Under the pieces are notes generated by a model. The model was not told where the DNA came from. It worked only from the letters and a program-made list of their open reading frames with translations, and did no database searches. From assembly GCA_050486265.1 (NCBI GenBank), contig JBJHCY010000016.1:1-64000 (forward strand): a DNA stretch of 64,000 bases, given 5' to 3'. Below, in pieces: positions 8,475-18,069 of this stretch. The stretch's first letter is position 1. Each line of letters starts with the position of its first letter. This stretch comes from SLFH01 sp050486265. GTDB taxonomy: Bacteria; Planctomycetota; Phycisphaerae; Phycisphaerales; UBA1924. The translations under genes and the position numbers were made by a program.

Positions 8475-9791
8475 CTACACCAGCGGGCGAAGATTCCCGG
8501 CCACCGAGGTCCGGTAGGCGACCGCCGCCGGCGCAAGCCCGGCCAGAACCGCCAGCACGACCGTCCCGCCCAGGGTCCACAGCACCGGGATGAGCTCGAG
8601 CCTCGGGTCCAGCATCACGCCCACACGCATCCAGAGCGCCTGGGCGACCAGCCCGCCCGCGACCACCGCCAGCACCACACCCACCACGCCGCCCAGCAGC
8701 CCGATGAACGCCGACTCGGCGATCACCATCGAGAAGATCCGCCGCCGGCTCGCCCCCAGCACGCGGAGCACCGCGATCTGACGCCGCCTCGTCGCCATCG
8801 AGTTGTACAGCGAGAGCAGGATGCTCACCCCCGAGCTCAGCAGGATCACGCCCGCCATCGCGATCAGCACCTGGTCGATGTTCGAGACGATCCGCAGCAG
8901 GCGGCGCACTTCGGTCGCGGGGTTGGCGATCGTCAGCCCCGTCATGCGCGTGAGGTCGCTCTGCAGCGGCGCAAACGCGGCCGTCACCGTCGACCCCGGA
9001 CGCCCGCCCGCCTTGATCAGCACCGCCGTCACTTTTTGGTGCGCGGGCGCGACCGGCGTTTCGAGATCCCGCGCCGATTCATCGCCGAGGTCCGACGCGT
9101 GCATCCGCCACGAGCCCTCGATGTGCGAAAACAGCGCCCGGTCGTGGGCCGTCCCCGTCCGTTCCAGAATCCCGACCACGCGGAAGTCGAAGTCGGTGTG
9201 CACATGCGCATCTTCTGGAAGCTGCCCGCCCGGCCCCGGCGCCCCGTGCGTCAGGTGCACGATCTCCCCGATCGCAAGCCCCGTCGCCTGCGCCGTGTCC
9301 GAGCCCAGCACCAGATCGAACGCCCCCTCGATCGGACCGCCACGGGCGAACCGCCAACCGTCCCCGCCCGCCCGCGGCGTGAACTTCTCGAAAAACTCCG
9401 GCGTCGTCGACAGCACCGCCCGACCCCGGTAGCTGTCCCCGATCGCGACGGGGATGTACCAACCCGTATCGCCGATCAGCGCGATCGGCGGCATCCGCCT
9501 CGGCCCCGGGCTGTTCAGCTGACGCTCGAACGACGCCCAGTCGATGTAATCCACCGGCGCGCCCGCGTAGAAGAAAGTGTTCAGCACCGACACCAGCCCG
9601 CTCGGCTCGCGGCTGACGATCAGGTCCGCGTTGCCCGTCCCCGCCTCGAACGCCCGATCGTTCGCCCTGCTCAGCGTCAGCAGCGTCAGCAGCATCGCCA
9701 CCGCCACCGCCACGCTGAACGCGCTGATCAGCGTCGACACCGCCCGCACGCGCAGGCTCCGGGCGACGATCTTCAATCCGCTCATCGCCAT
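8475..9791 (-). CDS. ABC transporter permease, FtsX/MacB type
   Basis: A 438-residue inner-membrane protein. One N-terminal transmembrane helix (VSTLISAFSVAVAVAMLLTL) is followed by a periplasmic core domain of about 230 residues. Three C-terminal helices (about residues 285-310, 335-365 and 390-415) form the FtsX-type permease domain with the LRVLGASRRRI coupling segment that contacts the ATPase. The start at 9791 (MAMSGLK) lies 5 bases after the ATPase stop codon; longer frames would overlap that gene. With the gene upstream it forms a MacB/LolCDE-like transporter. Members move lipoproteins, peptides or drugs, or act as mechanotransmitters; the substrate here cannot be told. Confidence 0.88.
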   Translation of the reverse strand: MAMSGLKIVARSLRVRAVSTLISAFSVAVAVAMLLTLLTLSRANDRAFEAGTGNADLIVSREPSGLVSVLNTFFYAGAPVDYIDWASFERQLNSPGPRRMPPIALIGDTGWYIPVAIGDSYRGRAVLSTTPEFFEKFTPRAGGDGWRFARGGPIEGAFDLVLGSDTAQATGLAIGEIVHLTHGAPGPGGQLPEDAHVHTDFDFRVVGILERTGTAHDRALFSHIEGSWRMHASDLGDESARDLETPVAPAHQKVTAVLIKAGGRPGSTVTAAFAPLQSDLTRMTGLTIANPATEVRRLLRIVSNIDQVLIAMAGVILLSSGVSILLSLYNSMATRRRQIAVLRVLGASRRRIFSMVIAESAFIGLLGGVVGVVLAVVAGGLVAQALWMRVGVMLDPRLELIPVLWTLGGTVVLAVLAGLAPAAVAYRTSVAGNLRPLV

Positions 9792-9796
9792 CGGTC

Positions 9797-10522
9797 TCAG
9801 CTCCCCGTTCCTGCGGGCGCAGCCGCCGCCAACTCCTCGACACGCTCGAACCCCGCCGCCACCGAAGGATCGTGGCTCACCAGCAAGAGCGCCGCCCCCT
9901 CCTCGGCGCACACCTCGCGGATCAGATTCACCGCCTCGGCGGCGTTCTGCGGATCAAGACTCGCCGTCGGTTCGTCCGCCAGCACCAGCGAAGGCCGGCA
10001 CGCCATCGCCCGCGCCACCGCCACGCGCTGCTGCTGGCCGACGCTCAGCGACTGCGGCGGCGCCTGATGCCGATCGATCCCCAGCCGTTTGAGCAGCGCC
10101 CGCGCCCGCTCGTCGTGCTCGGCCCTTGGGATCTTCGAGAACATCATCGCCGTCGTCACATTCTCTAAAGCGCTGAACCCATCGAGCAGGTTGAAGGTCT
10201 GGAAGATCATCCCGATCTGTGAGCCGCGGAAGCGGTCGCGCTTCGCGCCCTTGAGCCGGTGGATCTCCGTCCCGTCGATCAGCACCCTGCCCGAGCCCGG
10301 ATCGAGCAGTCCGGCGATCAGATGCAGCAGCGTGCTCTTACCGGCGCCGGAACCGGCCTTGAGCACCATCCGCTCGCCCCGCCCGAGCGTCAGCGAGAGC
10401 CTGTCCAGCACGCGCTCGCCGCCGGAGTAGGCAAATGACAGGCCCTCGATCTGCAGGGCGTGGCCGTCCGCATTCCGTACGGGCTCCGGGGAACCCGTGT
10501 CTGACTCGCGCTGGGTGGTCAT
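9797..10522 (-). CDS. ABC transporter ATP-binding protein
   Basis: A 241-residue ATPase of the MacB/LolD/FtsE class. It has Walker A GSGAGKST (residues 57-64), Q-loop in FQTFN, signature LSVGQQ (159-164; the usual LSGGQ has V for G), Walker B LVLADE (179-184) and a switch His in LLVSHD. It energises the FtsX-type permease encoded just downstream, with a 5-base gap, so the pair is an operon. The N-terminal ~20 residues are a polar extension. No periplasmic adaptor (MacA-like) gene is adjacent. Confidence 0.93.
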   Translation of the reverse strand: MTTQRESDTGSPEPVRNADGHALQIEGLSFAYSGGERVLDRLSLTLGRGERMVLKAGSGAGKSTLLHLIAGLLDPGSGRVLIDGTEIHRLKGAKRDRFRGSQIGMIFQTFNLLDGFSALENVTTAMMFSKIPRAEHDERARALLKRLGIDRHQAPPQSLSVGQQQRVAVARAMACRPSLVLADEPTASLDPQNAAEAVNLIREVCAEEGAALLLVSHDPSVAAGFERVEELAAAAPAGTGS

Positions 10523-10675
10523 GGGGTCGGGAGTCTACCGTCCTGTCTCCGGCGTCGCTCCGGGGATTGACCCGTCTGCGCAATCTTTCGTACATTCCGC
10601 ATACACGGGCAACACACCAGCCGGTCCGATGGCGCCGGTGCGCTTCGGGCCCGCACACGGGGAAAGGGCTCCACG

Positions 10676-11341
10676 ATGTTCCGTTTCTGCACCTTCGGAT
10701 CCATGGTCGCCGCGATGATCGTCGCCTTCCTGACGCTCTCCGGCTGCGGCCGCTCGGACTCGACCTCCAGGGCCGTCAACGAGATCGACAGCGCCTTCCG
10801 CTCCGGCGATGTCATCGAACACATGGCCGAGGCCGAGAAGATCGTCTTCGCAAACGCCCGTGACCGCGGCTTCCGGCGCCGCGGCTCAAATGTCTACGAG
10901 GCCAACGGCATCCAGTACCGCCTCGTCCGTGCTGAAATCATCGAGACCACGCGCGCCCACCTCATCGACGAGCACGGCGAGCGCCTCGATGTCGGCCCAG
11001 CTCGCGTCGGGTCAGCGGATTTCGAACGGCTCTTCAACATCGTCAGCGACGAGAAGTTCAAAGGCGCAGCCTTCTTTACCTTCGAACGCCTCCCCGGCCA
11101 GAAGTTCATCGAGGAGCGGGGGTTCGAGCTCCTCATGGCCTCGGTCTCGAGCAGAGAGTTCGTCCGAGAGATGGCGCTCGTCCACGACGAAAACGGCTGG
11201 GTCTTCCCCACCTCCGTCACCCGAGGCCACGCCGATGTCCTCCGGCGAATCTACAACCACGCCGACTTCAACCTCCGCGACAGGGTCGTCAGACGCGAGC
11301 TCGCCGACCGCCTCTTCACCACCGCCCCGCGAGAGAACTGA
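10676..11341 (+). CDS. hypothetical lipoprotein
   Basis: A 221-residue protein starting with a lipoprotein signal (MVAAMIVAFLTLSGCGRSD), with lipobox LSGC, so the mature N-terminal Cys should be lipidated. The rest is a mix of helix and strand with no motif I recognise; it contains many Arg/Glu and only one Cys after processing signals. It is divergent from the ABC transporter operon across 153 bases and is likely transcribed alone. Its function is unknown. Confidence 0.75.
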   Translation: MFRFCTFGSMVAAMIVAFLTLSGCGRSDSTSRAVNEIDSAFRSGDVIEHMAEAEKIVFANARDRGFRRRGSNVYEANGIQYRLVRAEIIETTRAHLIDEHGERLDVGPARVGSADFERLFNIVSDEKFKGAAFFTFERLPGQKFIEERGFELLMASVSSREFVREMALVHDENGWVFPTSVTRGHADVLRRIYNHADFNLRDRVVRRELADRLFTTAPREN

Positions 11342-11640
11342 CTCCCTCGGGCACAAGACAGGGGGAGTACCCCCGCCGATCGGGCCATCTGCGGCCTATG
11401 CAGGCCGCGTAGGTCTTTGGTAGCATTCCGTCCCAGTGATCGCACCGGCCGCGAGCGGGGCCGTCGGTGCGGAGTGCCCCAGCGGGCGGATCTTTTCGAG
11501 CGCCGCCCGGCGTAGACCGGAGCCAGCCGCGTGCCCGACAGCAGACCGAGAGACCCGCACATCCAGCGCCAGGGAAGGCGCACTCGCCGCCTCGCGGTCA
11601 ACGGCGACCTCGCCGGGCCGAACCCTCGGGAGGCAAACGG

Positions 11641-12297
11641 GTGACCAGACCGATCCGTCTCCTGCTCGTCGACGATCACGCGCTGGTGCGCACCTCCCTC
11701 TCGATGTGGCTCAACGGGCACGAGGACCTCGAAGTCGTCGGCGAGGCCGGCGACGCCGACGCCGCAGTAGACCTCGCCCTGCGGACCAAGCCCGACATGG
11801 TCCTCATGGACATCGATATGCCCGGCCCGCTCTGCTTCGACGCGGCCCGCACCATCGGCAGGCGAAGACCCGAGACGCGCATCGTCTTCTTCAGCGGACA
11901 CGCCCACGACCGCTACATCGAGTGCGCCCTGGATTGCGGCGTCGCGGGCTACATCACCAAGAGCGAGGACCCCGAGGTCATGGCCGACGCCCTCCGCAGG
12001 ATCGCCGCCGGAGAGTCATGGTTCTCAAGCCCGATCCGGGAACGCATCGTCATCGACCGCGACGGACCTCGCCTCGCCGTCACCAACGGCGATCACAACC
12101 TCCCACTTACACCACGCGAGCTCGAAGTCCTCCGCTACATCGCCCGCGGCATGAGCAAAAAGGAAATCGCCGCCACGATGCACATCAGCGTCAAAACCGT
12201 CGACAACCACAGCACCAGTCTCATGACCAAGCTCGATATCCACGACCGCGTCCAGCTCGCCCGCTTCGCGATCCGCCAAGGCCTCATCGAGCCCTGA
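11641..12297 (+). CDS. response regulator, NarL/LuxR family
   Basis: A 218-residue two-component regulator. The receiver domain (residues 4-120) has the acidic pair Asp11-Asp12, the phospho-accepting Asp57 in VLMDIDMPG and Lys107 in YITKSED. The C-terminal LuxR-type helix-turn-helix lies at about 150-210 (LTPRELEVLRYIARGMSKKE, then VKTVDNH). The start is GTG at 11641, seven bases after a GGGAGG ribosome-binding site; the upstream open frame has no receiver-like content. No histidine kinase is encoded nearby, so it is an orphan regulator in this window. Confidence 0.92.
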   Translation: MTRPIRLLLVDDHALVRTSLSMWLNGHEDLEVVGEAGDADAAVDLALRTKPDMVLMDIDMPGPLCFDAARTIGRRRPETRIVFFSGHAHDRYIECALDCGVAGYITKSEDPEVMADALRRIAAGESWFSSPIRERIVIDRDGPRLAVTNGDHNLPLTPRELEVLRYIARGMSKKEIAATMHISVKTVDNHSTSLMTKLDIHDRVQLARFAIRQGLIEP

Positions 12298-12366
12298 GCC
12301 GATCCAGTGACGCACAGCACCCTCGCCGCAGGCTTCCGCCGCGGAGATCGGCTAAAATCCGGACCA

Positions 12367-12735
12367 GTGCAGCGAGATACAAAGCAAAGACAGGCGATAC
12401 GCAAGGCGTTCACAGACGCCGACCGTCCCCTCGGACCCACCGAAGTCCTCGACCTCGCCGGCGAGCATGTCGACGGCCTCGGTCAGGCCACCGTCTACCG
12501 CGCCATCAAGGCCTTCGTCGACGAGGGCTGGCTCGTCCCCGTCGAACTTCCCGGCGAGCCCGCACGCTACGAGCTCTCCGACAAGGGCCATCACCACCAT
12601 TTCCGCTGCCGCGCCTGCGGATCGGTCTTCGACCTCGTCGGCTGCGTCAAGGGCTTGGAAAAACTCCTGCCCAAGGGCTTCAAACTCGAAGACCACGAGA
12701 TCCTGCTCTACGGCGTCTGCGACAACTGCGCCTGA
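12367..12735 (+). CDS. Fur-family metal-responsive repressor
   Basis: A 122-residue Fur/Zur/PerR-type regulator. The winged helix covers about residues 5-80 (TKQRQAIRKAF, LGQATVYRAIKAFVDEGWL). The metal-binding end has HHHHFRCRAC, a CRAC motif and a second CDNC motif near the C-terminus, the structural zinc site formed by two CxxC pairs. Which metal or peroxide it senses cannot be read from sequence. I prefer the GTG at 12367 because Fur proteins begin close to the TxxRxxI helix; a GTG at 12307 would add 20 residues. It follows the response regulator on the same strand by about 70 bases. Confidence 0.88.
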   Translation: MQRDTKQRQAIRKAFTDADRPLGPTEVLDLAGEHVDGLGQATVYRAIKAFVDEGWLVPVELPGEPARYELSDKGHHHHFRCRACGSVFDLVGCVKGLEKLLPKGFKLEDHEILLYGVCDNCA

Positions 12736-12771
12736 ACCGACCGGCCCCCGGCGATACAGCCTCCGCGGCCA

Positions 12772-14103
12772 TCACCCGATCGTCGGTTGCGGCGTCGGTT
12801 CCTTCACCCGCGCGCCCAGCCGCCCGGCGTGCAGCTCGCCGCCGACGATCGTCGCGACCGGGCGCACGCCGACCTCGCGCCCGATGAACGGGCTGTTGGT
12901 GCTCTTGCCGGCAAAGTCGTCCGCCGAGATCGTCCATTTGCTTTCGGGGTCGATCAGCGTGACATCCGCCGGCCCGCCGACCGCCAGCTTGCCCAGGCCC
13001 ATCCGGTCCAGGTTGCACAGGGCCGCGGGCGCGACGGTCATCATCGAGATCAGCCGGGGCCAGTCCAGCATCCCAGACTCCACCAGCGCCTCGTGATAGA
13101 GCGCAAGCGCCGTCTCCAGCCCGATCATCCCGAACGGGGCGGAAGAAAAGTCGGCGTCCTTCTCGTGCGCCGCGTGCGGCGCGTGGTCCGTCGCCAGCAC
13201 CGTGATCGTCCCGTCGGCCACCCCGGCGCGAACCGCCTCGACATCCGCCCTCGTCCGCAGCGGCGGGTTCACCTTCGCCATCGTGTCAAAGCCCAGGCAC
13301 GCCTCGTCGGTCAGCAGAAGATGGTGGGGGCTCGCCTCGGCCGTCACCGGCAGGCCCTTGCCCCGCGCCTTGCGCACAAGATCGACCGAACCCGCCGCGC
13401 TGATGTGCTGCACATGGTACCGGCAGCCGATCCCCGAATTCAGCCGGATATCCCGCTCGATGATGAGCTCCTCGGCCAGCGCCGGCCACCCGCCGAGCCC
13501 GAGCGTCGTGGCGATCTCGCCCGCGTTCATCGCGGCGCCGTGCGTCAGGCTCGGCTCCTGGCAGTGCTGCATGAACGCCCGCCCCGTGTCGCGCACCAGC
13601 CCGAGCACCTGGCGCTGCACGCCCGCCGATGCGATCGCGTCCCCGTCATCTGAGAACGCCACCGCGCCGGCCCGGGCCAACAGCGCGATCTCCGACGGAA
13701 GCTGCCCCTCCCGCCCGACCGTCGCCGCCGCCACCGGGAACACGCGGCAGTGCGCCTCGCGCGCCCGGTCGGCCAGAAACGCCAGGACCTCCGGCGAGTC
13801 GAGCGCCGGCGAGGTGTTGGGCATGCAGCAGACGGTCGTGAACCCGCCGGCGGCTGCTGCAAGCGACCCGCTCAGCACCGTCTCCTTGTGCTCCTGCCCC
13901 GGCTCTCGAAGATGCACATGCGGGTCGATCAGCCCCGGGCAGGCGATCAGGCCCTCCCCGTCGATGATGATCGGGTCTTCCAGCGGCGGCGCCTCGCCGA
14001 TGTCCGCCACCCGCCCCTCCCGCAACGCCACATCGGCGACACGGTCGATGCCGGAAGCAGGGTCGATCACACGGGCCTTCTTGATCAGGATCGGTCGAGG
14101 CAT
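12772..14103 (-). CDS. pyrC: dihydroorotase
   Basis: A 443-residue amidohydrolase that closes carbamoyl-aspartate to dihydroorotate in pyrimidine synthesis. Metal ligands and substrate residues are in place: HVHLREPG (HxH plus Arg), MPNTSPA, SDDGD, QHCQEPS, VQHIS and DHAPH. These put it in the class I (AllB/PyrC type) dihydroorotases, and the intact metal site argues for an active enzyme rather than the inactive PyrC-like partner of aspartate carbamoyltransferase. The start at 14103 (MPRPILIKKARVID) fits the family; the longer frame upstream is low-complexity. No other pyrimidine gene is adjacent. Confidence 0.92.
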   Translation of the reverse strand: MPRPILIKKARVIDPASGIDRVADVALREGRVADIGEAPPLEDPIIIDGEGLIACPGLIDPHVHLREPGQEHKETVLSGSLAAAAGGFTTVCCMPNTSPALDSPEVLAFLADRAREAHCRVFPVAAATVGREGQLPSEIALLARAGAVAFSDDGDAIASAGVQRQVLGLVRDTGRAFMQHCQEPSLTHGAAMNAGEIATTLGLGGWPALAEELIIERDIRLNSGIGCRYHVQHISAAGSVDLVRKARGKGLPVTAEASPHHLLLTDEACLGFDTMAKVNPPLRTRADVEAVRAGVADGTITVLATDHAPHAAHEKDADFSSAPFGMIGLETALALYHEALVESGMLDWPRLISMMTVAPAALCNLDRMGLGKLAVGGPADVTLIDPESKWTISADDFAGKSTNSPFIGREVGVRPVATIVGGELHAGRLGARVKEPTPQPTIG

Positions 14104-14210
14104 GAAGCAGGGTAGGGAGTGGGGCGTTGGGTGTGGGGGCGCCCGCCTGCGGCGGGCGAGAGGGTCGAGCAGGCGATCAGGCGAATCCGCCACAGACGCC
14201 CGCAACCTCG

Positions 14211-14243
14211 ACGCCGATCCCTGAGCGCAGCGAAGGGTCGGGT
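14211..14243. repeat. short dispersed repeat, first copy
   Basis: This 33-base unit in the pyrC-xseA gap matches the one at about 28599-28631. It can fold as a small hairpin (CCGATCCCT with AGGGTCGG). The rest of the 227-base divergent gap is GC-rich with a CCCGCCTGCGGCGGG palindrome just upstream. Confidence 0.55.
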
Positions 14244-14330
14244 CCGATCGCTCACCGACCCACACCCGCGCCTTCAATCCCCAACCCACCAATCCCAGCG
14301 CCCCGCGCCCAACTCCCCGCGCCCCTCCCC

Positions 14331-15914
14331 ATGCCCCGCCTCCCCTTCAATCCCGACAAAATGAAGTCAGGGGCCCAGCCTCAAGCCGACAAGCCCGCCG
14401 ACGCCCCCCTCTCGGTCTCCGCCCTGGCCGCCAAAATCGAGGGCGCCCTGCGAACCCTCCCGCCCAAGCTCCGCGTGGTGGGGGAGGTCAGCGGCTACCG
14501 CGACCGCACGCACTGGTACTTCGACCTCAAGGACGCCGGCGCCGTCATCAACTGCGTCATGTTCGCCTCGGCCGCACGCCGCGCCGGCTACACCCCGCGC
14601 GAGGGCGACGAGGTCGTCGTCTCCGGCCAGGTCGACTTCTACGCCAAGGGCGGCAAGGTCTCGCTGATCGTCGGCTCGATCCAGCCCGTCGGCGCCGGAC
14701 GCCTCGACCTCGCCTTCCGCCAACTCTGCGAAGAGCTCAAGGCCAAAGGCTGGTTCGACGAGTCGCGCAAGAAGCCGCTGCCGGTTTTCCCCCGGAAGAT
14801 CGCGATCGTCACCAGCCGCACGGGCGCGGCTCTCCAGGACATCATCGACACCGCCCGCCGGCGCTGCCCCGCCGTCGAGCTGCTCGTCTTCGATGTCCGC
14901 GTCCAGGGCGAGGGCTCGGCCCACGAGGTCGCCGGCGCGATCAGCACGCTCGGCGAAAAGGGGCCCGCCATCGGCGTCGAGGCGATCGTCGTCACCCGCG
15001 GCGGCGGCTCCATGGAAGACCTCTGGGCCTTCAACGAACGCGCCGTCGCCGAGGCGATCGTCCGCTGCCCCCTCCCCGTCGTCGCGGCGATCGGCCACGA
15101 GACCGACACCACCATCGCCGAACTCGTCGCCGACCTCCGCTGCGCCACGCCGACGCAGGCCGCGATGCGCCTCATCCCGGACCGCGAAGCGCTCGGACGC
15201 CAGCTCGACAACCTCGCACGCCGCATGGGCTCGGGCGTGACGCGGCATCTGCAGACCGAACGCCACCGCCTGACCTCCGCCGCCCGCCACCCCGTCCTCA
15301 GCGACCCGCGATCGATCATCGACCTCGCCTCCGAACGCCTCGACGCGCGCGCCCGCCGGGCTTCCGGCGCCGCGGCTTCCCGCCTCGCGTTCGCCCGCCG
15401 ACATCTCGACAGCCTCGCCCTCCGCCTGGAGCGTCACCGCCCGGGCGTGCGCCACGCCAAGATCGGCGCCCGCATCGAGCACCTCGCCGAGCGGCTGTCG
15501 GCCGCCGCGGCAAGACGCACCCGCCTCGACCTCCGCCCGATCGAGTCCCGCCTCCGCCAGGCTGTCAAGGCGGATCTCCGCGACCACCGCGTCCGGCTCG
15601 AAGGGCTGGAGCGCGAGCTCGAAGCCGTCGGCCCCGCCTCGGTCCTTCGCCGGGGCTACTCCTTCACCCGCCTCGCCGACGGCACCGTCGTCCGCTCAAC
15701 ACAACAGGCCGTCCCCGGCGCAGAGCTCAGAACCACCGTCGCCGACGGCGAGTTCACCTCGACCGTCTCAGGTAATCCAAGCGGCCCCGCCCAAAGCCGG
15801 GCTCAGACCGAGCGCCAACCCAAGCCCTCTCCGCCCCCGCCCCGCCGACGCAGCGCCAAGCGCAAACGACGCGACGACCCGGACCAGTTGGATCTTTTCG
15901 GACGCAACGGCTAG
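14331..15914 (+). CDS. xseA: exodeoxyribonuclease VII large subunit
   Basis: About 527 residues. With XseB it forms exonuclease VII, which degrades single-stranded DNA. The N-terminal OB-fold (about residues 25-120) contains VGEVSGYRDRTHWYFDLKD. The catalytic core includes FPRKIAIVTSRTGAALQDI, VTRGGGSMEDLWAFN and IGHETDTTIAELVADLRC, which are the family's hallmark motifs. A long coiled-coil region follows, then a Lys/Arg-rich C-terminus. An ATG at 14361 (MKSGAQ) is the main alternative start; neither has a clear ribosome-binding site. xseB starts 9 bases after the stop. Confidence 0.93.
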   Translation: MPRLPFNPDKMKSGAQPQADKPADAPLSVSALAAKIEGALRTLPPKLRVVGEVSGYRDRTHWYFDLKDAGAVINCVMFASAARRAGYTPREGDEVVVSGQVDFYAKGGKVSLIVGSIQPVGAGRLDLAFRQLCEELKAKGWFDESRKKPLPVFPRKIAIVTSRTGAALQDIIDTARRRCPAVELLVFDVRVQGEGSAHEVAGAISTLGEKGPAIGVEAIVVTRGGGSMEDLWAFNERAVAEAIVRCPLPVVAAIGHETDTTIAELVADLRCATPTQAAMRLIPDREALGRQLDNLARRMGSGVTRHLQTERHRLTSAARHPVLSDPRSIIDLASERLDARARRASGAAASRLAFARRHLDSLALRLERHRPGVRHAKIGARIEHLAERLSAAAARRTRLDLRPIESRLRQAVKADLRDHRVRLEGLERELEAVGPASVLRRGYSFTRLADGTVVRSTQQAVPGAELRTTVADGEFTSTVSGNPSGPAQSRAQTERQPKPSPPPPRRRSAKRKRRDDPDQLDLFGRNG

Positions 15915-15923
15915 ATTCGCTCT

Positions 15924-16217
15924 GTGCCCAAAGACCCCAAGCCAGCCCGACCCGCACCCGACGACCCCGAACGCTTCGAGGACGCCCTCGACGAGATCGA
16001 GGCCATCATCGAGAAGATCGAGTCCGGCGAGTACGGGCTCGAGGAATCCATCGCGGCCTACGAACGGGGCTCCGCCCTGCTTAAGAAAAGCCGCGAGATC
16101 CTCGACAAGGCCGAGCAGCGGGTCTCGGAGATCAACGCCTCGCTGCTGAACCGGGCCGAAGCGTCCGATCAAGAGGCCGGCAAGGCCCCCCGAACCACGG
16201 ACGCACAGGACGCCTGA
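15924..16217 (+). CDS. xseB: exodeoxyribonuclease VII small subunit
   Basis: A 97-residue partner of XseA. It has the typical FEDALDEIEAIIEKIESGE segment followed by a helical hairpin (AYERGSALLKKSREILDKAE) and an acidic-polar tail. It starts with GTG 9 bases after the xseA stop and is in the same operon. A prepilin peptidase gene follows 28 bases later. The tail after residue 75 is longer than in many homologues. Confidence 0.92.
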   Translation: MPKDPKPARPAPDDPERFEDALDEIEAIIEKIESGEYGLEESIAAYERGSALLKKSREILDKAEQRVSEINASLLNRAEASDQEAGKAPRTTDAQDA

Positions 16218-16245
16218 ACAGGGTGGTCCGGCAGGAAGCCGCTCG

Positions 16246-17886
16246 ATGACCCTGGCCATGCAGGACTACAACCTCTACCAGCTCCTCCTCGACGGCACCA
16301 TTCTGCTGTTCATGTTCGCCTTCGGCGGGTGTGTCGGCTCGCTGATCAATGTGCTCGTCTATCGGATGCCCCGCGGCATGGGCGTGGTCACCCCCGCCTC
16401 GCGATGCCCGGCCTGCTCGACCCGCCTGACCTGGCGCGAGAACATCCCCGTCTTCGGGTGGATCTTTCTCCGAGGCCGCTGCCGCTTCTGCAAGGTGAAG
16501 ATCTCGCCGGAGTACATGCTCGTCGAGCTCTTCTGCGCCCTGCTCTTCGTGACGCTGTACCTGCTCTACTACACGCTGCCGGCGCAGTATGTCAGCATGC
16601 ACTGGCTCGGGATCGACTGGCAGTCGGTGCACCCGGCGTGGGCGAGCAACGAGTTCAGGCGCACTTGGCCGCTGTTTGTCATGACGCTGATCCTCGTCGG
16701 CTCATTGGTCGCGATGACGCTGGTCGACGCCAAGACCTTCATGATCCCGCTGAAACTCGCCTGGGCGCCCGCGATCGTCGCGATCCTCGCCCACCCCGTG
16801 CAGGTCTTCCTCGTCGAGTATCGCCCCGGCACTTGGCGTTGGGCCGCGGGTTGGTCGTACGCGATCCCGACCCCCGGGCCAAACGGCTGGGGATGGGTCG
16901 GTCTGGCGATCGGGGGTGTGGTCGGTCTGGGCGTCGGGCTGCTGCTGATCCGGCTCGGCCTGATCCGCCGCAGCTTCGAGGATTACGAGCAGTGGGAGCG
17001 CGAGTCCTTCCCCGACACTTCCGAGCCGAAGAACCACGACTGCGTCTTCGGCGCGATCGAGGCGAGCACCACCGAGGACGAGCTCGGCCCGCCCCCGGTC
17101 GGGGATCGGCGGTACATCCATCTGCCGCGGGTCGGGTTGTTCGCGGGTGTGATCTTCGTGTGCGCGGTGATCGGCGGGTTGCTGACGCCTTCGGGCGTGA
17201 TCCCGGCGATCGGGGTGGGGGTGGGGCTGGTTGTCGGGCCGGTGCTGGCGGCGGTCCTCGGTCGCGCGATCTTCGGGCCCGCGGGCGTCGCCGAGGACGC
17301 GCCCGCCGAGGCCGAGTCGGCCAAGGGCGTCGGCGAAGACCCCGAGCTCTGGCTGCAGTACCCCCACGCACGCCGGGAGATGATCCGCGAGCTCGCCTTC
17401 CTCGCCCCCGCGGCGTTGCTCGGGTTTCTCGGGTGGAAGCTGGCGGTCTGGATCGGCGGGCCCTGGAGCTACGACCAACTGACCGCCTCGATGATCCCTG
17501 CGAAGGAGGTCCCCCTCTGGCTGCACGCGATCGCGGGGGTCTTCCTCGGCTACCTCGTCGGCGGCGCGGTGGTTTGGGCGGTCAGGATCGCCGGGTCGCT
17601 GGCCTTCGGCAAGGAGGCGATGGGCCTGGGCGATGTGCACCTGATGGCGGCGGTCGGGGCGTGCCTGGGCTGGATCCACCCGGTGCTGGCGTTCTTCGCC
17701 GCGGCGTTTGTGGCCCTGTACATCGAGGTGCTGGCGCGGGTGATCTGGGGGGGCAGCCGCCGGGCGATGCCCTTCGGGCCTGCGCTGGCGATCGCGACGG
17801 TGCTCTTGATTTTCTTCCGGCCGGGGATGGAGACGCTGATCGACGCGTGGTTGTTCGGGGGGCGTGGCGCGTTCCGGATGCCCTGA
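16246..17886 (+). CDS. prepilin peptidase (A24 family), enlarged
   Basis: An inner-membrane aspartic protease that cleaves, and often N-methylates, type IV pilin-like leader peptides. The N-terminal half has the GCVGSLINVLVYRMPRGM segment and a zinc-type pair of CxxC motifs (CPAC and CRFC). The catalytic aspartates are in TLVDAKTFMIP and in the GLGD motif (AMGLGDVHLMAAVGACLGW). At 546 residues it is about twice the usual size (250-290). The extra length is an insertion of roughly 200 residues between the two catalytic Asp segments, containing several more membrane helices and an acidic cytoplasmic-looking stretch. No pilin gene lies nearby. Confidence 0.88.
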   Translation: MTLAMQDYNLYQLLLDGTILLFMFAFGGCVGSLINVLVYRMPRGMGVVTPASRCPACSTRLTWRENIPVFGWIFLRGRCRFCKVKISPEYMLVELFCALLFVTLYLLYYTLPAQYVSMHWLGIDWQSVHPAWASNEFRRTWPLFVMTLILVGSLVAMTLVDAKTFMIPLKLAWAPAIVAILAHPVQVFLVEYRPGTWRWAAGWSYAIPTPGPNGWGWVGLAIGGVVGLGVGLLLIRLGLIRRSFEDYEQWERESFPDTSEPKNHDCVFGAIEASTTEDELGPPPVGDRRYIHLPRVGLFAGVIFVCAVIGGLLTPSGVIPAIGVGVGLVVGPVLAAVLGRAIFGPAGVAEDAPAEAESAKGVGEDPELWLQYPHARREMIRELAFLAPAALLGFLGWKLAVWIGGPWSYDQLTASMIPAKEVPLWLHAIAGVFLGYLVGGAVVWAVRIAGSLAFGKEAMGLGDVHLMAAVGACLGWIHPVLAFFAAAFVALYIEVLARVIWGGSRRAMPFGPALAIATVLLIFFRPGMETLIDAWLFGGRGAFRMP

Positions 17887-18069
17887 GCCCGACGCGTCGT
17901 GCTCCAGCAGCGGGGGGCGGGGCCTGCGTATTTTGCGGGTCCGGCTGTCGGCTCCGCCGACGCGCGGGTTGCGAGCGCCTTACATTCTGCACCACCGAGG
18001 CGGCTCGGACCGGGCGATGGATGCCCGGCGCCTCGGCGATGGCATTGCAAGCGTGAATGGAGGCGCGTG

